64,000 nt of DNA from Macrotis lagotis (Eukaryota > Chordata > Mammalia > Peramelemorphia > Peramelidae): the NCBI RefSeq assembly GCF_037893015.1, contig NC_133661.1:248740962-248804961 (forward strand), read 5' to 3'. The position numbers and the translations under genes were made by a program. Below, in pieces: positions 43,900-54,114 of the stretch (position 1 is the stretch's first letter; every line of letters starts with the position of its first letter). A model generated the notes under the pieces. The model made no database searches. It saw nothing but the letters and a program-made list of their open reading frames with translations, and was not told the DNA's origin.

Positions 43900-44062
43900 A
43901 CTGTGTCATGCAATGGAAAAAGCACTGGAGATGGGGTTAAGCTAAATCCTAATTCTGACTCTTAATGGCCATATTTAATAGAGAAGCACATTGTTCCACC
44001 TCTCTGACCCTCAGTTGCCTCATTTTTAAAATGGAGATTAGTAATACAGGCACAACTTATAC
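43900..44062 (+). mobile_element. MIR copy
   Basis: GTGTCATGCAATGGAAAAAGC, CTCTGACCCTCAGTTGCCTCATTTTTAAAATGG. Confidence 0.78.
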
Positions 44063-44099
44063 CATAGAACTGCCATTGGCAAAATGTGCTGAAAAACCT

Positions 44100-44937
44100 T
44101 TCTGGAAAAAAATATGTTGAATTATGTCCAAAGAGTTATTTAAATTGTCTATACTTCTTAACTTAGCACTACTAGGTCTATTTCTAGATGTGATTAGGAA
44201 AGAGAAAAAGAAGCTATATGTTCTAGAATGTTTATAGCAGTAATATTTGTGGTGACCAAAAACTGGAAATTGAGGGGATGTCTATCCATTGGGGAATGGC
44301 TGAAAAAGTTGTGGTATGTGATTGCAATGGAATATTATTGTGTGCTATAAGAAATGATGAGTTCAATGATCCTAGAAAAACATGGAAAGACTTACACAAA
44401 ATAATGAAGAGTAAAATGAGCACAAACAAGGGAATATTGTATACAGAAACAGCATTATTGTTTTAAGAACAACTTTGAGCAACTACATCATTTTGATATC
44501 ATATATACATAAATTGACTACAAAAACATGTGAAGGTAGTCACTATCTGCATCCAGAGAAAACTGATAATGAGAAGTATGCATAGAATGATTTTACATCT
44601 ATAGATTTATGTATATTTGTATATGTATGTTATTTGAACATCTATAGAGATCTATAGATACCTCTATATATCTATATATATTTGTATATGTATTCATGTA
44701 TATGCATGTACATTTATCTATATATGGGCATATAGATAAATAGATACGTGTTTAATGGTAGAGCAGGAGGGAGGAGGAAAAAAGAAATTTATATAACTTT
44801 ATTATATGTTTAAAAGGAATAGCAAATTTTACTTAACAGATTTATTGTTTCATGTGCAGTCATTTTATTATACTATGTTATAGAAATGCTTGTTTTATTC
44901 AATAAATTAACAATAAATAAATAAAGATTTTTAAAGT
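44100..44937 (+). mobile_element. L1 3' end (ORF2 C-terminus and 3' UTR)
   Basis: AGCACTACTAGGTCTATTTC, ATAGCAGTAATATTTGTGGTG, CATTGGGGAATGGCTGAAAAAG, AATATTATTGTGTGCTATAAG and a 3' UTR ending AAATTAACAATAAATAAATAAAG. Imperfect TATA/TATC repeats fill 44600-44750. Confidence 0.85.
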
Positions 44938-45010
44938 ATTTTATTAACATGAGCTATTTCTCTCCATCCCACTCTCTATGCCTTGTAGTCTCTCTCTCTA
45001 CCTCTGTCAT

Positions 45011-45059
45011 GTGTGTGCGTGTACATGTGTATGTGTGTGTGTGTGTGTGTATGTGTGTG
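45011..45059 (+). repeat. (GT)n microsatellite, imperfect
   Basis: GTGTGTGCGTGTACATGTGT then a pure stretch of GT units to 45049. Confidence 0.93.
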
Positions 45060-45109
45060 AACTAGGTGGTTCAGTAGATAGAGTTTGGTGAATATTTTAA
45101 TAAATGTTA

Positions 45110-45300
45110 TTATTTTCATGCTGTCTGCCATTAGAATGTGAGTTCCTTGAGGGCAAGGATCACTTTTCCCCCCCTCTTCTTTTGTATGAATTAATAAGCC
45201 ATGTATAAAGGCTTATTGATTAGCATGGATGCTTAATAGGTGCTTAATAGTACTTAGTAGGTGCTTAATAAGTTCTTGTTGATTGATTGATTCATTGACT
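45110..45300 (+). mobile_element. L2 3' end, sense
   Basis: TAGAATGTGAGTTCCTTGAGGGCAAGGA, GTAGGTGCTTAATAAGTTCTTGTTGATTG, with a local duplication of AGGTGCTTAATA. Confidence 0.82.
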
Positions 45301-45499
45301 ACAAGTCTCCTATCAAGCTTTAAATATATGCTATTGTGTACCTTTTTTTTTTTACACTTGGTCCTCCTTTTCTTTTATTTGGATTCAGACCAATAAAGTA
45401 CTCTGATCAGGGACTATGTTTAATTTCCTATTCTATCTAAATACTAAAGTATTTCTATTCCTCACCTTTTGCATCAATAATTATAATTCATTGAGACTT

Positions 45500-45780
45500 A
45501 GCATTTAAAGAATAGTGACAATAATGGCTAACATTTCCTTATCACTCATTATGACACTGTGCTAATCACTTCACAATTATCTCATTTGGTTCTGTGAACC
45601 ACCTTGGGATGGTAGGTGCATTTATTACCAGCATTTTACAGATGAGGAAACTGAAGCAAATGGAAGTGAAGTGACTTGCCAGGGGTCACACAACTAGTGT
45701 CTGAAGATGGATTTGAATTAAGGTCTTCCTGATTCCAGATCCAGAACTTTCTCCATTGTTCTACTTAGCTGCTTGAAAAT
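45500..45780 (+). mobile_element. MIR copy, near full length
   Basis: AATGGCTAACATTTCCTTATC, CAGATGAGGAAACTGAAGC, CACAACTAGTGTCTGAAG and GATTTGAATTAAGGTCTTCC. Confidence 0.85.
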
Positions 45781-46259
45781 ATTTCAGAAATGAATGATTA
45801 TATGAAAAAAAGAATAAATTACCCTCTCATGAGGCTCAGGAGCACATTTTCCATCTGATTTGGGGGGCTTACACTTTTGGGAGGAGTGATGAATTTATAA
45901 TTTCCTTAGATCCCCAAAACCCTACTTTATTAATGTAGATCAGCATATATTTTGAAGCTTTATAGACTAAAATTTTCATAAAAACACTGAGAGACTACCT
46001 TACCTAGAATCACACAAACCAGTATGTATATATGTCAGGGGCAAGCTTTGAACTCATTTTCCTGATTCAAGGCTGCCTCCCCACATAATAAGCAACCCTG
46101 CCTTTTCTGCTAATATTTTCATGTGGAATCATAGAATCTCAGAATTTATCTGGTCCTGAAGCATAAATTATATGTACTTCTTGGACAACTGAGTCTCATT
46201 TCCCCTTTCCCCCCACTAGACAATATTTGAAAATCTTTAATAAAAAAAAGTTCTTTACA

Positions 46260-46500
46260 ATAATAATCATTGATAGTGAGCCTTTATTAAGCACATATGC
46301 ATGACTGTACTAAGTGCTGGCCAAAGCATTGCCATGTATGATGCTTTTCTTTAATTCTCTCATCTGATCTCTATATCCCTATGAGGCAGGGAGAGCTGAT
46401 ACTATTAGCACCATTCTGTGGAGGTGGCAAAGGATGCTCAGACAGGGCAGGTGTCTTACCCCCTGTCACACATCTCATTCCAAATCCAACCCTCTTTTGA
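46260..46500 (+). mobile_element. MIR copy
   Basis: GAGCCTTTATTAAGCACATATG, CTAAGTGCTGGCC and CCCTATGAGGCAGGGAGAGC. Confidence 0.7.
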
Positions 46501-46539
46501 CAATACACCCCAGCATCCCATTCACCTTTTCAAACAGTT

Positions 46540-46800
46540 CTAATCATTAGGAAGTCCTTTTCACAATGAAACTCCAACTACCTCCCTTTAACTCTCATTC
46601 ATGAGTCCTCATTTGCTCTTCAGGGCTAGGGAAACTGAGTCTAATCTTTCTGCCATCTGTCCAGCTTCCAGATAAGTGGAAACTTCCATCAGAACCCTCA
46701 GCCCTCCCCAGCTTCTCCTCTCCAGGCTGAACATCCACAGATCCTTCAGCTAATCCTTATATAACATTGTTCACAGTCCCTTCTGGTTACTATCTTCTAG
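46540..46800 (-). mobile_element. L3/CR1 fragment, antisense
   Basis: CTTCTCCTCTCCAGGCTGAACATCCACAG, GATCCTTCAGCTAATCCTTATATAACAT: the complement of the CR1 ORF2 C-terminal region. Confidence 0.72.
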
Positions 46801-47008
46801 ATCAGAGGGTCTTAACCTTTTTTGAGTCATGGACCCCTTTGACAGTCTGGTGAAGCCTAGGGACCTCTTGTGAAAATATATTTTAAAAGATATACAACAT
46901 TTAATATCATAAAGGAAACTAGTTATATTGAAATACGATGATCAACATTTTTAAAAACAAGTTCATGGAGTGCAGGTTGAGAATTCCTGTTTTAGATATG
47001 CTCTAGCT
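46801..47008. mobile_element. Non-autonomous DNA transposon-like repeat
   Basis: Starts AGGGTCTTAACCTTTTTTGAG and ends GCAGGTTGAGAATTCCTG, which are roughly inverted repeats. The interior matches the repeat at 31.1 kb. Confidence 0.62.
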
Positions 47009-47144
47009 TGGACATATTTTTCCTAATTGGGTCCCCAGAATTGTACACACACTCATACACTTGTGTGTGTGACCTTGGGGAAGTCATTTAATCCCATTGT
47101 CCCACAAAAACAAAAAGAAAAAAGTGAGGGAAAGCCAATATTTA

Positions 47145-47442
47145 TTCATGTCCAATTTCTCCAAAGTCTAATGAGGCACCATCTCCTCTCTAAAGGCTTT
47201 TGTGACTCCTTACCTACCCTCAGAGATAGTCTCTCCTTTATTGTTATATCATACTTTGTCTGAACTTCTTCACAGGTCCCCATGAACCCATCTAACACAA
47301 TTGTGTATGTGTTCTACCTTCTCCACCCCTCTCCCCACCTCAGCCTGTAAACTCTTTGTTATATTTGTTTATTTAACTAGTATCTACCAGAGAACTTGTA
47401 AATAGTAGGCATTTAATAAATGTTTGTTGAACTAAATTAAAT
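47145..47442 (+). mobile_element. L2 3' end, sense
   Basis: GGCTTTTGTGACTCCTTACC, CAGCCTGTAAACTCTTTG and AGTAGGCATTTAATAAATGTTTGTTGAAC. A partial SINE tail (GTGTGACCTTGGGGAAGTC) precedes it at 47065-47125. Confidence 0.82.
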
Positions 47443-47477
47443 GTTGCTTAGGTAAACATTAAATGAATTTGTATTCT

Positions 47478-47705
47478 TGTGCAACTAGGTGGCTCAGGGG
47501 ATAGAGTGCTCGGCCTCCTGAGTTCAAATTTGGTCTCAGACACTTACTATCTATGTGACCCTGGGCAAGTCATTTAACTTTGTTTGCCTTGGTTCCCTCA
47601 GATGCCATAATGAGCTGGAGAAGGAAGTGGAAAACCACTCCAGGATCTTTGCTGAGAAAACTCCAAAAGAGGTCACAGAGAGTCAGACATGACTAAAAAA
47701 AAAAT
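47478..47705 (+). mobile_element. Marsupial SINE of the 'ACTCCAG' type, sense
   Basis: GTGCAACTAGGTGGCTCAGG head, ACTATCTATGTGACCCTGGGC, TGGAAAACCACTCCAGGATC and GTCACAGAGAGTCAGACATGAC plus A-tail. Confidence 0.92.
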
Positions 47706-48039
47706 CAGCATATTCTTTGAACACCTATCAACTGTGGCAGAGGACTGGTGAGTCAGAAATCTTATGAGGTTTGCTGATAGAAGACAGTCTGGCATTTTAA
47801 AATGGCCACAGATAATCCCCAAAAGGGGAGAGTCCACAAACCTTTCCAGTTAGTTACACAACTCTGATTATGTCCCTGACAACAAAACTGACCCAAAGTT
47901 TCTCTTTTCCTATGGCACCAGTAGACCCTCCAAAGACTGTTATTTTGACCCACAAATAAGTAATGTCAAGGTAGTAGAATCCACTTCAATATACATTATT
48001 GAGTTTTATTGTTTTTCACTCATAAATAGCACCCTGCTC
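47706..48039. other. Intronic, no assigned feature
   Basis: No repeat or exon recognised. Confidence 0.4.
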
Positions 48040-49165
48040 TATGACTTAGCCAACAAGAATTTATTAAGTTCTTATCATTTACCAGGTATCATACTAAAGC
48101 TTGGAAATATAAAGACAAGAGTGAAACCATCCCCGCCCTCAAGGAATTTACATTCTAATAGGAAAAACCACATGTATGCATCTAAATAGATGCATAATAT
48201 ATACTAAATGTTCACAACAGAAGGGCACGAGATGGCAAGTGGATGGAATTGAAATTCAGCCTCAGACACTTACGAGCTATGTGATCCTGGGCAAGTTACT
48301 TAACCATGTCTACCTCAGTTTCCTCATTTGTAAAATGAGTTAAAGAAGGAAATGGCAAACTACTCCAGCATCTGTTGCCAAGATAACCCCAAATAGAATC
48401 ATGAGGAGTCAGATACAACCCACATGATTGAAGAAGAACAACAACAATTAAATCCAACAGAAAAGGGGAAAAAAAGAGAGCCATGAAGTGGTGGCTAGAG
48501 AGGAGAATCAGGAAATACTTCATGGAGAAAGTGGAATTTGAACTAAGTCTTAAAGAAAGTCAGTGATTCCAAGAAGTGGAAGCTAGAGTAAGTGTATTAT
48601 AGGATTGGAAGATGGTCAATGCAAAGATACTGTCAGGGTATATTCAAGGAAGAGTGGGGAGACTGGATCACAAAGGGAAGGGAGAGGAACAATGAAGAGA
48701 ACTGGAAAAGTAGGGAGGGATTAGGTTGGAAAAATTTTTAAATATCAGGGGAGTTTATGGTTGAGTCAGTGGAGTTAGCTGAGCAGAGAGGTGATGGGAT
48801 CAGACCTGTACTTCAGGAAAATTTCTTTGACTGCTGGCTGCCATGAGGAGGATGGATTAGAGAGGGGATAGTTTTAGGGCAGAGAGACCAAATAAGAGAC
48901 TAATGCAATGTTTACAAAAAAAAGAGGTGGTGAGAGAGTGGTAGCCCTATAAGTTGAGAGGAGGGAATATATTTGAGAGATATTGTGGAGGCAAAATCAG
49001 TAAGATGGGGGCAACCAATTGTATATATGGGGTGGGTGAGGGTAGTAGAGAACAATCCCAAGGTTTCAATTTTGGGTGACTAGGAGGATAATAAGGTCCA
49101 TGATAGTAATAGGGAAATTTGGAAGATAGGTGGGTTTGGGGGGAAAGTTCTGTTTTGGAAATATT
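48040..49165 (-). mobile_element. L2 antisense, about 1.1 kb, with a SINE inside
   Basis: 3' end complement (AACAAGAATTTATTAAGTTC, CCCCGCCCTCAAGGAATTTACA), then GAGAGGTGATGGGATCAGACC, GGCTGCCATGAGGAGGATGG, GTGGAGGCAAAATCAGTAAG, GACTAGGAGGATAATAAGGTCC and AAATATTAAGTTTGAGAT. The order matches a continuous L2 3' UTR to ORF2. Confidence 0.8.
48225..48440 (+). mobile_element. Marsupial SINE of the 'ACTCCAG' type, sense
   Basis: GGCACGAGATGGCAAGTGG head (unusual), CACTTACGAGCTATGTGATCC, CCTCAGTTTCCTCATTTG, AACTACTCCAGCATC and a terminal CCACATGATTGAAGAAGAAC. Confidence 0.85.
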
Positions 49166-49174
49166 AAGTTTGAG

Positions 49175-49201
49175 ATATATGTGTATATATATATATATAT
49201 G

Positions 49202-49255
<54 letters not shown>

Positions 49256-49256
49256 A
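49175..49256 (+). repeat. (TA)n-(CA)n-(TA)n compound microsatellite
   Basis: TA arms on both sides of about 17 CA units. The two TA arms are complementary and could extrude as a cruciform. Confidence 0.97.
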
Positions 49257-49439
49257 AAGCATATAACAAATGCAAGAAAATTGGGCAGGGCAGGCACCAA
49301 CACCTGAAAGACTAGGAGATGGTATTTGAGTTGAAATGAAATGGAAATTTAGGATTCTAAGAGACTGAGGAGGGAGTAATCTGGAAAAATCTACTCAGAA
49401 TGCATTATTGAGGATGAATGAGGTCAGTGGAATTGTCTT

Positions 49440-50260
49440 TCTAAGGAAGGAGAATAAGAGCTATTTACCCAAATATCTCTGAGTTAGGGCATCCCCACTT
49501 TACGGAAAGCCCTACAAAAGATAAACAGGACACTGGACTGGGGGTTGTTTGTGAGAAGGGAACCGGGGACGGGAGTCATGGCCTTCCCCTTCCTCTAGCC
49601 CTTTTCCTCGCCCCCTCTGAGAGTTTCCACCAGTGGCAACAATTACTGTAAATTCTATGCACTGGAGTGCCTTGGGCAAACCCCTAAGGCTGAGAGGAGG
49701 GGCCTGGAGGTGGGAGGGCACATAGAGGAAGAACATGGCACCTCTGGCAATCTTGCAGCCACTGGGGGTTAACCCAGCTTTCGGGAAGTTACAATTAGTC
49801 CATCCTCTCTGGGGTTCCGGGCTCCAATATTAACTCTTTCCCAGGTCTCCTCGGTAAACAGGTTGCCTGGCCTTAGATAGCCTGAGGGGTGGGGTGGAGA
49901 ACCCAATAACCGACAGTTTTTAACCAGAAAACCACCTTTGACAGGAAATCTGTCATTACCTTGGAAATGGAAGACTCGCTGCTTCCTGCTAGGGGCCCCA
50001 GAGAAACCAACCCCACCAACCTGCCATGGCCAAGACTCGGGGCCAACAACCAGGCGGGCATTTAAAAGAGAAAGGGGTTAGATTTCACCTTAAAAGGGAA
50101 ATGACATAACCCAGAGGGGACTTGTTCTTCTTTTCCCACCCGCATTCCTGTTCCTACTATTTTTGACATTTCTCCCAGACCTCAGGTTTCTGTGACTGGG
50201 CTCACCCATAGCTCACCCTCCTTCCTTGTGTTATCCCTTCGAGGATCCCTGTCCCAATCC
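49440..50260. promoter_or_regulatory. GC-richer, repeat-free island in BATF intron (candidate enhancer)
   Basis: About 800 bp without recognisable repeats, with several CpGs (TTTCGGGAAG, CCGACAG, ACTCGGGGCC, GGCGGGC) in an otherwise AT-rich intron. A cluster at 49928-49967 holds AACCAC (RUNX-like), TGACAG-N5-CTGTCA (TALE homeodomain-like) and two GGAAA (NFAT/ETS-like) cores. Motif matches of this length are weak; the call rests on lack of repeats and composition. Confidence 0.4.
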
Positions 50261-50624
50261 CTGGCCAGAAGCAATTCAGAACTGAGTAAAGCAGTTATAA
50301 AATAAATTCATTCTAAATCCCATTTGAATAGAGATCAGAGTCCAGGACCCAAAGGGGACAGCACTACAAACCTGAAAACAGATCAAATTCCTTCTATGTT
50401 ATTAGTAGCTTATGTGAGATTGGAGGAAGGAACAAAGTTTATCTGTCTTTGTGGTCCTAGCACATAGGCTTTGCATGGAATGGAAGGTGTGAACTAAAGG
50501 GAGATCAAGTTGAAGTCAAAAGACCATTTACTTGCCTGTAGGTCTTTCAGTTGATCTAAACCTTTGAAGTTCCTTCTAGATATCCTAATAATGACATTAT
50601 TGGCAACTAAGATAATAATGGCAT
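50261..50624. other. Intronic, no assigned feature
   Basis: No repeat or exon seen. Confidence 0.4.
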
Positions 50625-50850
50625 TACTGGCACAATGGAGAGGGCTAGATCTGGAATCAGGAAGCCCCAAGTTCAAATTCAACCTCAGACACTATTTGAC
50701 TCTGGGCAAATCATTTAATCCTGTTTGCTCTCAGATCCTCATCTGTAAAATAATCTGGAGAAGGAAATGGCAAATCACTCCTTACCTTTGCCCACAAAAT
50801 TCCAACTGGGGTCATAGAGAGTCAGCTGCAACTGAATACAACAAGTCAGA
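50625..50850 (+). mobile_element. Marsupial SINE of the 'ACTCCA' type, sense
   Basis: GGCACAATGGAGAGGGCTAG head, AAGTTCAAATTCAACCTCAG, TCCTCATCTGTAAAATAATC, GGCAAATCACTCCTTACC and GTCATAGAGAGTCAGCTGCAACTG. Confidence 0.92.
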
Positions 50851-51137
50851 TGGCACAGTGGATAGAGCACTGGTCTTGGAGTCAGGAGGACAGGAGTTCA
50901 AATCTAGCCTCAAACACCTACTATCTGTGTGACCTTGGGCAAGTCTCTTAACCCTGATTGCCTCACATTCAGGACCTTCTTTAGTCATCCTGATTCATAT
51001 CTGGCTACTAGACCCAGATGGCTCTGGGGAGGAGAAAGTGAGGGTGGTGACTTAGTCTTCCCACTCAAATCCAATTCAATTGCTTGTCATGGCATCTCCT
51101 CCCTGATGTCATGGTCTTCTTCAATAATAAAGAAGAG
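50851..51137 (+). mobile_element. Composite (long) marsupial SINE, sense
   Basis: Head ATGGCACAGTGGATAGAGCAC, then CCTTCTTTAGTCATCCTGATTCATATCTGGC, GAGGAGAAAGTGAGGGTGGTG, CTTGTCATGGCATCTCCTCC and GGTCTTCTTCAATAATAAAG. It directly abuts SINEs on both sides. Confidence 0.92.
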
Positions 51138-51292
51138 GGGCAGCTAGGTAGTGCAGTAGATAAAGCACTGACCCTGGAGTCAGGAGGCCCTGAGTTCAAA
51201 GGTGACCTCAGACACTTAATAATTACCTAGCTGTGTGACCGTTGGCAAGTCATTAAACCCCTTGCAAAAAAACTAAAAAAAAAAAAAAGAAT
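51138..51292 (+). mobile_element. tRNA-derived marsupial SINE inserted in the composite SINE's tail
   Basis: GGGGCAGCTAGGTAGTGCAG to AACCCCTTGCAAAAAAAC plus A-tail. After it, GAATGAAGGATAAAAAG resumes text normal for the composite SINE end. Confidence 0.92.
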
Positions 51293-51324
51293 GAAGGATA
51301 AAAAGACATTATTAACAACAAAAA

Positions 51325-51385
51325 CTGACAAGGGTTGGTCTGAATGACCTCTAAGCTTTCTTCCAGTTCTAAGTCTATGGACTTT
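51325..51385 (+). mobile_element. L3/CR1 3' tip
   Basis: TTGGTCTGAATGACCTCTAAGC, TTCCAGTTCTAAGTCTATGG. Confidence 0.7.
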
Positions 51386-52435
51386 GGGCAAGTTTAAGGT
51401 TTTTAAATATATTCATGAGTATCTGATACATGTGAGCTGTGTATCAGCCAAATATTTGGTAAGGGTTGGAAGACTAAGAAGGGTTGGAAGAAGTAGGAAG
51501 AAATTGAAGAGCTTTTAGAGAATCTCTAGGTTTTGACATGGAAATTAAAGATGAAGAAATAAAGTCATAGGCAATCCCTGAAGTTAGTGAGTTGAAAAGT
51601 GACTTGTATTTTAGGATATTTGGCAGCTGTAAGAAGGCTGCATTATAGAAGGGAGGGACTTGAAACCAAGGTCCTGTCAGGAAGTTATCGTTATAATCCA
51701 GGTTTCCATCTCAATATCTATGCTCTTTTGACTACACAAGTTATGCTGCTGAACGTTCTGTCAAATTTACAAGTCTGGGAAGGTAAAGATAGAGGACATT
51801 TTCCCTCAGTAGAGGTATTTCCTCTGAGAATCTTTAAGATCCCTCTCCATTTTAAAAAAAATTCCAGGGTTTCCTATAAAAGATTTGAGGATTTGTTTTC
51901 TCAAGTCATACAATATTTGTTTCTTCAAGTCACACAATATTTATTCTCATAGAATGCCTTTTGTTCTCATTTCTTATTTTTCCCCCTTACACAAATATAA
52001 AAATCAGTTAACATAATTTCATATGCGTGATGGGGGTGGTGAGGGGAGGATTGTCTAATGTCTCTCCTACAGTCAGCTATAAGCAATTTGGGGCTGTGGA
52101 AACAAAGAAGGGAATTCCCACCAGTGAAGAGTATCTAGTAGGGGTCATCCAAGGAATTCCTAAGTAATGGGGATCTTCCCCATCAATTCCACTTTCAGGG
52201 GAGCCAGTATTTCCTTGTTCCACTGAAGTTTAGTTCATCCCCCACCTTCTGGGGACTCAGCCTTCTCTTCTTCCTCCTTTTTCCTTAGATCACTACTTGG
52301 ATTTTTTAATCCCAGTCGTAAATAAACTGAAAGCACCCTTTCATAAAAATGTGAATTAAATCATTTATCCAAGAAGCTCCATCCTGTCCCACCACATGCT
52401 TGACTAAAGGGATGAGGAAAATATACATCTTCAAC
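51386..52435. other. Intronic, repeat-poor stretch
   Basis: About 1 kb with no certain repeat. The 117-codon plus-strand frame (51599-51952) contains a short tandem repeat and no domain, and is not called. AGTCATACAATATTTGTTTCTTCA / AGTCACACAATATTTATTCTCA is a local duplication at 51905-51945. Confidence 0.45.
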
Positions 52436-52439
52436 TTCA

Positions 52440-52985
52440 ATAAACAATTTATTAAAAGCCCCTTATGTATAGAATATTCTGCAAGGCACCAAGAAGAGAC
52501 ACAGTGTTTAAAAATGACACCATCTCGGCCTTTGGGATATCTAAGTCAGGAGAGAAAGCACCCAAAGCTATAACACATAATGAAACATAATGGTTGAGGG
52601 AAGTTGAAGGGGCTGTCTGGGAGTGGGAGGAGGGAGAGAGCAGCAGAGGCTTGATGATCACAAGTTAGCATTAGAGGGGAATTTTGTTCAGGTAAGGACT
52701 CAGTGATTTCTACGATTAAGTGTCCCAAAGCATGGAAGTTGCAAAGATTGAAGAAAGATGCTTCCTCACCAGGCAGAATCAGCTCTTTGGGTGACATTGC
52801 ATTTAACCTAGGCTTTAAGGATGGGTGGTATCATTTCAAAATATGGACTTTGGGATGGGAATAGGGATGAGGAAATTCTAAGTGGAGAGAATAATATAAA
52901 TAAAAACATTGAGGTGGGATGAGGAATCCAGTTTGACTGGAGCAAAACTTGTGGAGGAGAGTAACAAAACTAGGACAAAATTCTT
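52440..52985 (-). mobile_element. L2 antisense fragment
   Basis: 3' end complement (ATTTATTAAAAGCCCCTTATG), then ATTGCATTTAACCTAGGCTTTAAGGATGGG and GGAGGAGAGTAACAAAACTAGG. Confidence 0.6.
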
Positions 52986-53109
52986 TCTTACTTTTCCAAC
53001 AACTGCAATGGCTCACAAAAGTGGCTCACAAAACATACTTTTGACAAGCCATAAAATCTCTTCATAAACTGCAACAATAGCTTCTCCAAGAGACTCCCTG
53101 CCTTAATTT

Positions 53110-53655
53110 CTTCTCATTCTAATCCATCCTCAACCCTTAAGTAAATAATGGTGATGATTCTCCATGTAGCTGCCATTTTTCTAAAGCACAAATCTGACCA
53201 TGACTCCCCCATTCACCAAAATGCAATGGTTCCCTCTTATTTGTAGGACCAACTACAAACACTTTTCTCTCTTCTTCCTTTCTTCTCAAGCACTTATAAT
53301 CTAACTTCTGACCTTCTCTTTCCACTGAAACTCCAAAGTTAGTAATAATCTCTCTAGTTTGGCATTTCAAGTCCTTTATAACTTGGCTCCAATCTACCTT
53401 TTATTCCTATTTTGTTGATTCTTCTCCTAGTTTTCATTCCAGGCAAACTGGAGTGCTTGCCATTCCTCACACTTAAAGCTCCATTTCCCAGCTCCACACA
53501 AGTTGCCCTTCATCTTAGAATACACTCCCTATTCACTTCAACTTCTACCCATCTAGAGACTTAAATCCGACTTTTTTGAGGTCTATTCTGCCTCTTTCAG
53601 CTGCTAATATCTCTCCCTAAATTACTTTGTTGTCTGTGTATGTGTATACACATTT
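53110..53655 (+). mobile_element. L2 ORF2 C-terminus/3' UTR, sense
   Basis: CTAATCCATCCTCAACCC, AAAGCACAAATCTGACCATGAC, AATGCAATGGTTCCCTC, TTGGCATTTCAAGTCCTTTATAACTTGGC and AGAATACACTCCCTATTCACTTC. Confidence 0.85.
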
Positions 53656-54114
53656 GTATGTAATATATTATATACTATATACACACTTATGTAGCCCCAT
53701 TTATTGAAAGGTGTTTATTGAAAGGGTTGAGTACAACTTAGATGCCTCCAGGATGAGACAGAAATCATATTCTTCTCCAAGAACTATTTAACTATTTGAG
53801 CCTGTGATTACATCTAGAAAAGATAGTGTCCTAAAAGAGAGGAAATTGTTCAAGGATAAGAAGTGCATAAGATTCTTGAAAACCTGAATGCTAAAAATTG
53901 TCCACATAAAATTGGGGAAAATACTATTTTAAAAAAATATATAAAAGTGCATGAGAGGTTAAATTAGAGATTAGGAGTCAGAGTAGATTGTCAATCAGTT
54001 TCTCAAAAAGACTATGCTAGGTTGCTTCCACTTTTCTCTCTTTTTTCTTAATCTCTTATAATCTGGTTTCTGACCTTATAATTCTACTAAAACCATCTCT
54101 CCAAAACTAATAAT
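53656..54114. other. Intronic, short L2-like and TATA-rich pieces
   Basis: No exon. Possible L2 text (CTCTTATAATCTGGTTTCTGACC) lies at 54050-54090. Confidence 0.4.

Noticed and set aside
43645..43965. 106-codon plus-strand open frame over BATF exon 3
   Set aside because: It is the shadow of the BATF coding exon on the opposite strand; the minus strand matches a known family and has a splice acceptor.
48947..49315. Frames with YIYIYI/CVCVCV/HTHTHT runs
   Set aside because: They are translations of the TA/CA microsatellite.
51599..51952. 117-codon plus-strand frame in the BATF intron
   Set aside because: It ends in a local tandem duplication and shows no domain or splice signals.
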